Below, in pieces: positions 52,640-64,000 of a stretch of 64,000 nt of DNA. The DNA comes from Ophiodon elongatus. Lineage: Eukaryota > Chordata > Actinopteri > Perciformes > Hexagrammidae. The DNA lies in contig JACSYO010002116.1 in NCBI GenBank assembly GCA_016806645.1, forward strand, positions 3,909,501-3,973,500. The letters run 5' to 3'. The notes below the pieces were generated by a model, which made no database searches, was not told the origin of the DNA, and saw only the letters and a list, made by a program, of their open reading frames with translations. Position 1 is the first letter of the stretch; each line of letters opens with the position of its first letter. The translations under genes were made by a program, and so were the position numbers.

Positions 52640-53110
52640 CCCCAGCCTGTAAATTTGTGCCGCATTATCATAAGCTGTGGTGATAACTCACATTGCACAG
52701 AGACAATAATGATGTGAACACTCAGCATATGCCCCGGGCGCAGCAAATTAAAACAATGCTCAGCTTGATGAGCAGACTAATCTGGACAGCAGAGAGACTG
52801 AGAGAAAGGGAGAGAGGAAAAGGGGTTCCAGGAGCATCTTAAATACACGACACAGCAGCACCTCCCTCTGTTCAGTGTAGGTACAACTTGAGAAAACAAG
52901 AGAGGGAGACAGGGAGAGAAAGAGAAGATACAGGAAAGGGGGAATAAAGAGAATAAGAACATAGATGAAACGCTTGCTCAGAGCTAAGAGCGAAATGTGA
53001 GACATTATTATGTCAATTTTGGATTTTTATGAATTTATTACACAGTCGTGTAGCACTCTGTGTTTATTATGACAATTATGTGTCAACAACATCACATCGG
53101 TCCGCAAAGA
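52640..53110. promoter_or_regulatory. candidate conserved non-coding element, two parts
   Basis: The left part has GCCGCATTATCATAAGC and AGCAAATTAAAACAATG. The right part has GACATTATTATGTC (a dyad) and TTTATTATGACAATTATG. A purine-rich stretch at 52780-52970 separates them. Confidence 0.38.
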
Positions 53111-55303
53111 CTTGTGTTATAGTCCATCTTCATAGTCCCTTTGTATGTTAACTGTATAATATATTGAAATGATCTCAGACATCAATCTATTGATCCTCAA
53201 AGCAAGTACAAGTCAGAAAAGTGTCCTTTACTGTTGCATGATGATTTTCCATTATAAACATTGCTGCTTCTCCTCCTCTGGGCAGGCCGTTGACTAAAGT
53301 GAAAGGGTGCAGATGTGGAGGGGCACGGCGGAAGGTCTGAGAGGAGAAAGGGGAGGATTAGGACATGAGGAAGCTGGCTGATTGTTGTTCTGTGGGTGGG
53401 GTAAAATGGTTGTTCTGGATACGACAGGAAGTGACAAACACAGATGTTGAATGGACAGGGTGTTTGATCAGCAGGCAAGATACTGGGGAGGTGAAGTGGT
53501 GGTGTCATGCATAGCACGGGGACCGGGTGGGTGGTAATACTGAAAGCAAGTGACTGAAGTCCCACAGGACTAAAACCAGCCCAGGGCTTTATTCAGTATC
53601 CAACTAACGCCAGCAGTCCTCCCTCTCCTCCTTCTCCTCCAATGCCCCCCTAACACAGTCGGTGGGTGGTGCTGTTAATAATGTGGCAACTAGGAAGATT
53701 AATTGTGAGCGAACAGCAGGATTAGAAGGGCTTTTTGGGGCAAAGCAGGCCAGAAGAGGCCCTGGCTTGTGATCTTTCAAGCAGGCCAGGAAATGAGGCA
53801 GGCAGGGGCGCAACACCATGGTGGCTCAGAAGAGCATGGAGGTATAGATCAAATAGAGGGCTCACAATTCTTAACGGCTGATTTGCTCCGTTAGCTCGGA
53901 ATATTTATCAGAGACAGCCATTGTCAATTATAACCTCAAAACCAAATGGCAAAATTAGTAGTGGTAATAGTAATTTAGTAAATGGTCATTTTGGGTGAGG
54001 ATTTTTTCTGGGCTATATTTCAATATCCATTTTGCCGGTGATATACTAAAAAAAAAAAACGTGAGTATGAATACCTTATTGTTTTTTTACTGAGCACAGT
54101 GTGTTCTTATTTGGGTTTGTTTTACTTCTTGCATTACACATTCCATACAATAACAGTGTACAAGAGTGATCTGTGATATTTCTAAGCAGGTTTCAGCCAC
54201 TCCAGAGGCAGCATGTCTGCTGTCAAAACAATATTTCTATTTCAAGCTGTTTCTTTCAAAAGCATGATCTGCCAGCATATGTAGTAAGGTCTCAGAATAA
54301 GCTTATTTTGCCATTTTTCTCTTTGGTGTAATGTGACACACATGCTGGCCAGCCCTAATGCCTTTCAGAGATGCTATCTGAAAGCACATTATGTGATCGT
54401 TTTCAATTCTCAGTGCTCTCTTTGCCCATGAAGAATATGGTTCCATTTAACAGTGCAGACCATTCCATTTCTCAAGGTTATGCATGGGCATGTAGAGGAA
54501 CAACAATAAAAGTGGGAAAAATGCAGCTCCAAACCATCTCTAATATGTATTTGTCAGTTGAGTCCCTTGCTATGATTAAAGACCCAGTGAATTCCTTCCT
54601 GCAGAAAAGGAAAGTATTTCTGCAAAGGCATCGGATATCGCTGTGTCATGATAAACTGCCTGCCTGCTCCACTACCTAAAAGGCTAAGGGAAGGAAGAGG
54701 ATGTTTTGGACCTTGAAAGTGTATGAAAGAACAACAACACAAGAAACTCTTGACCTGTTCGGGAACATGCTCTTAGATTCAGGCCTCTGTTTTCTCTTTG
54801 TCTTCTGCAGCCCTTTCCTGTTCAGCCTGAACCACTGACTTTGATCACAATCAATAGCTTTTTCTTGTTTCGCAGCCAGGAATCTACGCACATATTTATC
54901 TCACATTTCAATTATGTGTCATTAAATAAGGTAGCCAGTTAAAGTGCAAATTGCATGTCCTCTGTGTAGAGAGGACTACTTTTACAAAAGCGCGCTGCAT
55001 TTGGCTGCTCAGAGTGAGTGACATCTACCCTTTAGTTGACCACTGCAGGAGGACATGGCTGAGTGAAGGTTAAGACCTCTCCTCCCTAACCAGGTCGTAG
55101 ATCAGATCATCAAAGACAGGAGTGAAGCTCCACAAAACGTGAGAAGTAATAAAACATGACCTGCCACATTATGTAATAAAACAGGTGAAGTGTTTCCAAC
55201 ATTTCCTGTACCAATGCCAAAGGATTTATGACAAATTCAGCTACAGTAACAACCTTTATTCTTGAAAAATATTCATTATTTTTGTTTGTCTCCTAACTCC
55301 TAG

Positions 55304-55388
55304 CCACCTAATGAGACTGGATCTGAAAGTCATCCACTGCCCTACACTCCTCTCCCCCGAGGATCCAGAGATGCCAAGAACCACAAAG
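55304..55388 (+). CDS. lrmda: lrmda internal exon D: start of the C-terminal tail
   Basis: This exon has 28 codons plus one base: PPNETGSESHPLPYTPLPRG, then SRDAKNHK, then the G of a split codon. The block YTPLP....SR corresponds to HYTPLPSASRE in the human tail as I remember it. The segment is low in hydrophobic residues and probably disordered. The acceptor is a pyrimidine-rich run ending ACTCCTAG and the donor is AAAG followed by GTAAGG. Phase matches exon C on the left. The final exon should carry the tyrosine-rich VLGKCRYVYYGK-type block and an acidic leucine-ending C-terminus, and it was not found before 64000. This is the least conserved of the four exons, so its assignment rests on the YTPLP motif, phase, splice sites and order. 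Confidence 0.87.
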
Positions 55389-58300
55389 GTAAGGAAATAA
55401 GAAAGACCTATGGACTTCATAACCTTTTCAGTTAGGCGGTTTATACATGCATCCGTTCAGATATTCTTTAAAGTAAACAAGAAGCGACACAATATATTAT
55501 CATACATTCAATCAAAACCTAGGCCCACGGATTATGGAAATGTTCGTCATAACCCAAACGGCTACAGAGAGTGGGAATCTATTGGCCTTGAGACTGCGTT
55601 GAAGTTATGTTATCTATTCTTATTGATCTCATCTCATCTTTGTGATGTGTTGATAGTGGGAATAAATCTGAGTAATGTAGGTTAACTCTGATCTGAATGT
55701 GTGTGTGGGATCACACAGCACATATACATAAGAAGCATCCTTGATCTGTTGATACTAGACATTGATTAGGCCTCATGTTGACCCGGTGTAGTCAGTTGAT
55801 GTAATTGTGTAGCAACTCCTTAGCATCAAACACTGCACTCTAAGAAGAATGCATTGCATTAATTAAATATAATTGTGCAGGTCACCGTCTGCGTTTGGAG
55901 CAGATTCTCTGCTGAGATTGATGTAAAAAATACTGGTAGTCCATTTTACTAAACTATACCCGTAAATTATCTCGTATTTTAACATCCTGAAACTCCCGTT
56001 AGCCTGACTGACTGAGTCGGGTGTATGAAGTAGCTTAAACCAGAATAAAGAACAGTATATCCAAAGACAGGCTTTTAAAAAATAAGCCCCACTTGTCTCA
56101 GGTCATTTATTGTACCCGAGAAATTCATCACTGTCTTACAATGTAAAACACCTGTGATGGGTCAACCACCAGTATGGTAGCACAACAGGTCAACAATGAG
56201 AATCTCTACCCCTCGTTTATGGTGCCAATGACAGATCTATGTTATGAAAGCGTGAATGGTGGCAGCTCTCACCGGATATAAGGACAGGAAGATGCTTTGT
56301 CAAAATCAGACCTGGCTAAGAACAGTCCATTTAAAGGTGAGAGGATCTGACATGAAATATTTTCCCCTTCGTCTAAGATCTGAGCACCAGTGACAGTCTC
56401 CATTTGTTATTTTTATGATGCAGTGCTGCAGTCTTAGATAACACAGCCCTCATTTTCGCCCTTCACCTTGTCTTCATTCCCCTGCCTCCAGCCCTTACCC
56501 CAGCTCTTTGTTTTTTTCCTTTTATTTACACTTCTTAAACATACTTGCGTTTTCTGTATGTGTTGGAGACGGTCACAGTAACTCCTCATTTAAAGAGAAC
56601 AAAGCTGTAGAAAAGCAGCGCTACAACAAACAACATTTTTCAGATAATTCCAAACAACTGAGCATTTACTACATAAAAGAGATGCTGAGCAATTTGATGT
56701 AGTTCAATGTGTTTCAGTATGGATCGTAAATAAAACAAATCACTACACAATGTGTTCAAAATCTGTTGAAAAAGTGAGGCGGGGATATTATATGTTGTGT
56801 TGTTTTTGTTCTGTAAATAACTGTTTTTGTTTTGTACTATAGTGCTGAGTAACTACCAATACATGAGATAAAAGGCATTTATGCTGCAATGATATTATAT
56901 TGAAAATTTTATTTGGACATGGATGTGGAATCATTACATCCTTAGTAAGCAGCTGAAATGTTTCTAAGAACACGGCTTTGGGATTGTGACAGTATTTTCT
57001 TTTTAATTGTTAATGAAGTGGCCTTTTTTGTACAAGGGAGGCTGTGTAGTGTTATCCTTACTCCTGCAGTAGCAGGCAGATCAGCAGCTCTTCTGACATC
57101 GCCCTGTCGGCTGCTCGGAAAGAACCTCCCTTTCCTCCTTTCAACCCTCTGCACCCACCCCCTCCACTGTGTCACCTGTGTGGAAGCCCAAGAGCCTGGG
57201 TGCCAGAGGTAATTACAGCATGTGGGAGCTCCCAGAGGAGGGCAGCGCTGGCAGGTCACTGCCCAGAGACGGAGGGGTGGAAACCAAGGACAGAACCGAC
57301 CAAGACAGGATAAGCTCCCTGTCTTGGTTGGTGGAGAAGTCAACCTGGAGGAGACGGAGTAAAACAAGGCAGGGAGGAGGGAGAGGAGGGATGAAAGCGA
57401 AAGGTGTGCCGTTGTGGTAGTGAAATCTAAATCAAGATTTTATAGACCAGATCTGACAAGCAATAGACATAGCAGAGGTACGATGCAGGAGAGAGGAAAA
57501 GACAGTAACAGGACTCGCGTTAAACAGTGAAAAAGGACAAGAATTAAAAGAGCTAGACAAAAGACAAAGTGAAGGAGGACGGTGGGGGCTCCAGTGGGTC
57601 TTGGTGAAGGCGTAACACAAAGTGGAGTGGCGTATATAGTTTGGCAGAGGGGCCTGAGGATCTTCCACTACTGTCACCTTGGCTCTAACTCTTAGTACTG
57701 GTCCAACTGTCTACTCAACTCTAAATCTAATAGTCCAAAATGGAGTCCCAGCCTAAAGTGGGTCTTCTTGAAGACTGGCCTACACCATACAATGAGGCCA
57801 CAGCCAATAACATGTAAACATTGTGCTGGGTTATTTATCACTAGCTTCATTCAGTCATTTGTCTAGGCTATCACATTTTAAAGTGTGATTCACAAGTTTA
57901 TTTCATAGATCTAATTCTAACTGTAGTTTAGAAGTATGAAAAAAGATGCTTCAGACTTTATTGATATCCATGTACACATATAACATTTTTAATGAAATGC
58001 CATTTATTTCTTCTGTATATTTCAATAAATATGGTAGGTACTATTTACTACTTTTGTACAGGTATCAGTTTATGCGTGACAGCAGTAAATGAAAGGGATA
58101 TATTTGTAAAGTAAAGTAAAGTAAACAGATGAGGAAAAATGCCTGAAATCTGCCTTACAGTATGAGCCCTGGGCCCTTTTAATCTTGTTGTTCTGGGCCT
58201 GCTTCCAGATACTTTGTATGTATGTACCTTAAATGGTGCACAACTGTTATAAAATCCCAGGAGGAAAGCTGCCATCAAAGCAAAAAAGAAAACTCCTTCC

Positions 58301-59819
58301 TGATGACACCCATGGGGTGTCTCACATTTGTTTGTCGGTTTGCTTTCATTACATGTCGGGGTGATCTGCACCGCAACTCCTGCTACATTCCCTTTCCCCA
58401 GCCCCCCCCCCAAAAAAAAATGGAGCAACGGGAACAGATCCAAACTAAGAGTAAACTGTTTTATAGTTGCTGCACAACAAATAAACAAACATCTGGAAGC
58501 ATTCAGAGCAGCCCATTAGAAGGGCTCTGGGCTTTGCCAAAAAGGGGTAAATGATGAGGAATGGGCTGTCGAAAGGCTGGCGGAGACAGGGGAGAGGCCA
58601 GATGACGGAGCTGTGGGTGCTAAGCACTGCCTTTTAGAGCTCAGCTGGGCTTAGAGAGATCTACACCTGCTGCTATCTCCTCCTCCCCTCATTTGCTCCA
58701 CCAGACATCTGGATGGGATACATGACTAATGGGTGACTAAACTGCTAGTTTTGAAACTTAGCTATTGTCATTATGAAGGGAAAGGTTGTTGGTTTGACTG
58801 ATGACTTAATGTTCTTTGCACAACGCATTTAGTAAAATTAAAAGTAAGTTTGACGGCTTTAAAAAAATGTGTATGCGTCAAAACCAATATACAGCTCCCT
58901 AATGTCAGTTTAGTGTTGCTTGATTAATAACCAGAGCTGATTATAGTATTCATAACGGCATGGATCAGATGCTGTTATCAATACAGATATTAACTTTTCA
59001 TAAAGTCCTGTTATTTACAGTGAACACATGTGCTACTGGTTACGGAATGTTTTGGTAAATTAATTGATACATTACCTCATACATCTGTTTATTTACGCTG
59101 GAGTTGTTTTCCGTGCTTATCTTGAGTGACTCTGTTATTTTCTGTTTGATGTCACTCGGCAGTATGTAGTGTGAATGAAATTAAACTCTCATCTCTGTGC
59201 TGATAATCTTCCCATTGGACCGCCTCGGCATGTTCCATGAGCATGGAAATGTCCTCGCTGGAACGTGGTGAGGAAAGACAGAGCACCTTTTGACGTTTCC
59301 CATTAGACACATGTACGTGCTCTGCAAGACATTTCACTCAGCCTCGTAATGATTATACCGGCAGGATCTGTCCCCTGATAAACATCACTCTCAAACACAA
59401 AGACTTGCACTGGCCCCCACACAACTGAAATGAGGCATATGGAAAGAACAAAGTGTACGCTTTTCCTCCACACTAGTCCAAAGTACCCTTTGCAGAGCTG
59501 CTTTCTGTAAACTTTTTTTTTTAAAACTACAATGCATATGTTCAACATCGAGAAATGACAGATGATGAAACATTTCATAGAGAATGATATATACAGATCC
59601 CTCTGCCAGCTACACGCCATGAGCATGTGTTGAGTGAGCCCCTGAACCAAGCTCTACGAGGTGAATTGACAAAGTAAAGACATGGCCTTCTTCCTGGGTA
59701 CAGAGATCATAAAAATGTTTCCCAAGCACTCGTCACGGCATAAAAGTTTGATTTCTTTGCAATGTTTGCCAGTTTATGAGCTGATGAGGTTTCTATGATT
59801 GGCTTCTTATAACTGTAAA

Positions 59820-59907
59820 CCCACAAACCACAAAAAAAAACCAAAACAAAAACAAAAAACACACAAACAACAAAAACACCAAACAAAACACACACAAAAC
59901 CCACAAA
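59820..59907 (+). repeat. A/C-rich low-complexity run
   Basis: Nearly 90 bases consist mostly of A and C, with AAAAAC, AAACA and CACAAA units and almost no G or T. This is a strong strand asymmetry. Confidence 0.88.
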
Positions 59908-60008
59908 GATGTTCTTCCACATAGAGCCACAGAAATTAAAAACTGCAATAGATGGTCTTATTTGTTTGAATGAACATAAAAACACAGGCATTTATATTCA
60001 GATCTAAA

Positions 60009-60355
60009 ATACTGTACTTCAGTGGGGGAATGTGGCTAAATACACTTACTGTTACTAAGTATAGTTTTCTGCCACTTTATATTTCTTCTCCACTATAATT
60101 CAGAGAGAAATATTTTACTTTTTACTCCATTACATATATTTAATAGCTGTAGTTACCAGTTACTTTTCAGATTAAGATTTTACATATAAACATGTGATCA
60201 GGTATTTAAAACTAGCGTCATTTTGACAATATTAAAATGCTGCTTATAAAGTATTTTAATACTTTAAGGGCATTTTGCTGATTAAAGAAAATACATTTTC
60301 ATTTCACAAAAAAATTGGAAAGCAGGACTTTTACTTGTAATTAAGTATTTAAATC
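60009..60355. mobile_element. teleost (percomorph) dispersed repeat fragment
   Basis: The order of words is that of a repeat I know from many percomorph genomes: TTTTTACTCCATTACAT, then a TAGTTACCAGTTACTTT block, then TTTTACATA with ATGTGATCA, then ATTAAAATGCTGCTTA, then TACTTTAAGG.CATTTTGCTG, and finally GCAGGACTTTTACTTGTAA. The copy is diverged, with small gaps, so it is old. It has no coding capacity. I cannot name the family with certainty; a non-autonomous DNA transposon is possible. Its presence is the main support for placing the organism among percomorph fish. Confidence 0.82.
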
Positions 60356-60481
60356 TAGAATAAGTAAGATACAGAAGATAATAAAAAAACATGAAATTAA
60401 GATAAAACAATGCAAAATTAAGTAATTTGTTTCATACACACTCTGGTCTTGTGTACATATATACATAATAAAGTATTATTC

Positions 60482-60483
<2 letters not shown>

Positions 60484-60541
<58 letters not shown>
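60484..60541 (+). repeat. (GT)n microsatellite
   Basis: About 28 nearly perfect GT units, starting about 130 bases after the dispersed repeat. Confidence 0.95.
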
Positions 60542-60759
60542 TGAGATAGAGTGTGTTGGCACCTTCATATTTATCAATTGTTAATCCTGTTCCATCTACG
60601 TTTTTGTAACCCAGAATTGTTTCGAATGAACAAGGACCTGAAAATACAGTCCCATCAATCTATTCTTTGGCGAGGAAGCTCCTGCTCTATATCACAGTGG
60701 TGTATACTCCCCGTGTATGAGGACAGGCTTTATTTCCTTTATGCGAGTCAGATGATTTG

Positions 60760-61170
60760 ATATTATTCCTCCCAGGAGTAGATTGGCTCGGCAACATGAA
60801 TATCCATTAAAGCCGGCCTATGGAGATGGATGAGGGGAGCTGGGACGAGGCAAACTGGGTCTGCAATCCGTTACCGTGACTTCACAAAACACTGCACTGT
60901 CCGCATCCAAAGTGATGAGAGCTCATTTTTGGAGGCAGGCCTGTCCTTTTTATTACTTCCCTGGAAATCACCTCTACGTTTTCTCGTTCAGAAGCAGGTT
61001 AGATTAAAATGCCAGCATAACCTCCTCAACTTCCATGACAGGCTTAACTGCCGAACTGTGACGTGCCAGCTCTAAACTGCTTCGAGAAAGCTGCCTTCCA
61101 CCAAGTGTCATTATCTCTCCGTTATTAGATGGTACTCCGCTCACAGTGTGTGAATTATTCTGTTTGTGCT
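60760..61170. promoter_or_regulatory. candidate conserved non-coding element
   Basis: GC-balanced unique sequence with GAATATCCATTAAAGCC, AAAGTGATGAGAGC, CTCCGTTATTAGATGG and GTGAATTATTCTG. It lies in the intron after exon D and is free of repeats. Confidence 0.38.
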
Positions 61171-63599
61171 GGGTTTGGGGAAATGTCAGTGACACTATTG
61201 TTTTTACCTTGCTGTTTGATGTAGCTGAGAGAGTCTCCTGAGTGTCTTGAGATCTTAAACTGATGTTGGACATATACAGCAAAAACTTAAAGTGAAAAGA
61301 TGGGGCTGTCAGCTTCTGAGCCATTTCAGGATATTTGTCTCTTAGTTTGTCTTACTAGTGGTAAAAAAGTAAATATTTCTCTCTCTGATATTCTGCTTTA
61401 ATAAAGGCTGTTTCATAGTCAAGTTTAAAGTATGCTGGAATTGTTTTGACTGAAGTGATCCATAATGTCATTATGATGCCATAAAGATCTCAAAGAATAA
61501 ATTTGACATTTTGTATATAAATGTTATTAATTTAAAGGCACCGTACAAATTCATCTAACGTCGCAGTTTTTGTAGAACACCTACATTACTTTATAATGGA
61601 CATTACGCATTTTGAACACTGAGCCTGAAAGCAAACGATCACACTTTTGAACTCCTCCATCCATCACCACTGAAATATGATGATTACAAACTTTGAACCA
61701 TTTTCTCAGCAGCAGGAAAATATGTAGCCTCCTAAATCTTTACTGTCCAAGACCACTGCAGACAAACCTGTTATTTATGATGATACGAACCCAACTGGAC
61801 TCACTCGTTAAAACTTGCTCAGGCACAAAGACGCGAGTTTGAGGCAATATGTTGGCTTCTACTTCAGATGTATCAGACCAACAGACAAGGACATGAGTTT
61901 CTGCCAAGCTGGCCCAACCCTACTGGAAAAACACACCGCTGGTGTTTTGGACTTTGGTACACTTCCCAGTTGCACTGGTCATTCTCAAGTAGCAAAACAT
62001 AAATCACCCAAAGTAGATAGGTATTACTGCTTGAATCAGCTCTGAAATTTATATTGCTAATGCAGCTATACTGTAATTCATTTTCCACCATGATTTGTTG
62101 TCGCGGTTTGGGATAACTGAGATGCGGCCTGTGCTTTCCAGCCATACTTTCAGTCAGAAGTTGGAGCAGCTTTTTGTAGCCTTTATAGGTTCCAAAGGTG
62201 GGAGTCCATCATAGTAATTTAGGATGGAGGTTAGCTGCCAGATGGTTTTGGATATTTTTACAGCAGGATGGATGTTGGGTCCACCAGTTTCTGTGTCAGT
62301 ACCCTTTGAAACAAATTGCTTGGTGAGCAGGCGGAGTCTGTCTGTGTGAGGGCGCTCGCTACCCTTCATTCTGATGAATAGCTACTAACATGCTGGCAGA
62401 TGCTGGACAACTTGTCATGCTAAAGGGGACAGGATCAGGCCTCAATAAGTCATTGTAGCTTTGTAATTATTGTATATTACCAGGGATGTTTACACAGAGA
62501 TACACAATGTCTCATATTTTATATTCTATAATACAGCAAATTAACAAAATTAGATGCATACCTGCTAAACATATTTGTCTTGTTGGTTTATGAAGGTTCA
62601 TATGTCTTAATCATGGTGTTTTTAATAAATTATATTTTGAGTAGACTGTAAATCGTAATTCTAGGGTAACTGATCTCACACAGTAATCATTCAAGATGAA
62701 AACATGCTTTAATTCTAGTCTGGTTAATGGCTCCAACAAATTAGATTCCAATTCACTTGGTGGGCAGTTTATTATGCTGGTTGACAACACATTCTGCATG
62801 GCTTAACAGCTGTGCTACATCACCAAACTTTTCTGTAAGACATGATTGTAACGGAGCTATACATACCATAGATTCACCAATATCTAGAGAGAAAAGGGGC
62901 CACCAGGGATAATTTACAGAGCTAAATAAAGTGGTGCCCTGTTAGCAGACAGGCTCCAAGTGGCAATCACACACTAAAACAGCCACTTTCCCTGGTTAAC
63001 CATGCAGTGCAGTGTATATACACAAACACACAGGTGAATGTTTTTGAGTTGACAGACATTCACACATGTGGAATCAGTGCCTACCTATGTATAGCATCCT
63101 ACTGAGACAAAATTTTACACCACAAATTATAGAAATGTTCAGTACAGCAAGTGCCAAAGTTGAGGTGATGATGTACTGTAAGTCTACTGTCTTTACATAG
63201 ACTTATCACATACTGTACACCTTTTAGTATTTTGAATTGGAAGACATAATCCCAATGTTGATCATTATCTCCATAGTAATGACAGCACACATTTACATTT
63301 TGTAAATAACATTTGATATAAAATAGATTTTTAGAAAATTCTTCTAAATGTTTTTAAAGAAACCAATGAGCACTGCACCATGGACCCAATGGGCTGGATT
63401 TTCTTTTCATGCTGCTGCACTCACTTAAGTACTATACTGTCGTACTGTTCCAATCAGCATACCTGGTCATTTCCTGAGGGCTTTGATAAGCTCTGCATCC
63501 TCAAGTGAGTTTGGCAATGTATTATTTTGAGCCAAAACATCAATATTTTTTTCAAGGCAACGATGCAGATACTAGAGTTAGTAAATTACTAAAAGTAAA

Positions 63600-63630
63600 A
63601 TATGTACATGTATAATTTACATGTACATAT
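63600..63630. repeat. perfect inverted repeat, 13-base arms, 5-base loop
   Basis: ATATGTACATGTA (63600-63612) is matched exactly by its reverse complement TACATGTACATAT (63618-63630) around the loop TAATT. Further ACATG words flank it. This may be a hairpin, a paired binding site or an AT-rich mutational product. Confidence 0.9.
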
Positions 63631-63702
63631 ACATGTCAAGTGTAGTCCAGTCATTTAAAGCAACCACTGTTTCTTTGGAGTATTGTGGGTCCTGAAACTT
63701 CA

Positions 63703-63815
<113 letters not shown>

Positions 63816-64000
63816 ACACACTCATTGCCAGGTATCCTCAATGCTCCAAAGCTATTGTGGCGGAAAGAGCTGAACTCATCTGTCAATTACGGTAAGCTCC
63901 ATTGGGCCAATGTCTAAACTGTTTTCTCACTCACTGGTGAATCCAGTGATTTATTGTCAACTGCCTAGGCATCAATATACAATTGGGAGACACTAAGATG

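Larger units (their letters stand above)
20316..55303 (+). other. lrmda: very long lrmda intron between exons C and D
   Basis: This GT-AG phase 0 intron spans about 35 kb, from donor GTAAGT to an acceptor ending ACTCCTAG. No other exon was recognised in it on either strand. Its open frames are short, start at random, and code for low-complexity or unfamiliar peptides. It contains many microsatellites, at least two dispersed-repeat fragments (about 39160-39640 and 40057-40165), several perfect inverted repeats, AT-rich stretches (about 33690-33960 and 50120-51300), and purine- or pyrimidine-rich tracts (46680-46960, 51590-51660). Numerous stretches also look like conserved non-coding elements and are listed separately. 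The remaining sequence looks like ordinary unique intron. Confidence 0.88.

Noticed and set aside
52204..52683. 159-codon open frame on the + strand
   Set aside because: It crosses CT-rich and CA-repeat sequence, the peptide is dominated by serine, proline, leucine and a histidine/threonine repeat, and no splice sites or homology support it.
56942..57367. 141-codon open frame on the - strand
   Set aside because: It lies across a GC-rich stretch where stop codons are scarce. The peptide has no recognisable motif and is low in conserved-looking features.

Overview
The window looks like nuclear DNA of a ray-finned fish, most likely a percomorph teleost. Almost all of it is non-coding. Coding signal appears only as short exons bounded by spliceosomal signals, (CA/GT)n microsatellites are abundant, and positions 60009-60355 hold a dispersed repeat that I recognise from percomorph genomes. 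There are no bacterial operons, rRNAs, tRNAs or CRISPR arrays.

The only gene I can support is lrmda (leucine rich melanocyte differentiation associated; human LRMDA/C10orf11, the oculocutaneous albinism type 7 gene). Four consecutive internal coding exons lie on the + strand at 15404-15530, 16960-17099, 20189-20315 and 55304-55388. Joined in phase they give about 159 residues without a stop. These contain three leucine-rich repeats, an LRR cap and the start of a proline-containing C-terminal tail. The N-terminal exon(s) and the terminal exon were not found and presumably lie outside the window.

The layout is: 1-15403, the end of a large upstream intron; 15404-20315, a compact block of three exons; 20316-55303, a single intron of about 35 kb; 55304-55388, the fourth exon; 55389-64000, the start of another long intron. 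The intron between the first two exons has the signature of a U12-type AT-AC (minor spliceosome) intron: an ATATCCTTT donor, a TCCTTGAC branch site and an AC acceptor. It is the best-supported unusual feature here.

The long introns carry many stretches rich in TAAT/ATTA homeodomain-type cores and free of simple repeats. They read like vertebrate conserved non-coding elements. In human, LRMDA lies between ZNF503 and KCNMA1 in a region with many such elements, so I infer that this window may be part of a regulatory block acting on a neighbour. That is pattern recognition, not a measured conservation result. I found no convincing novel multi-gene system.
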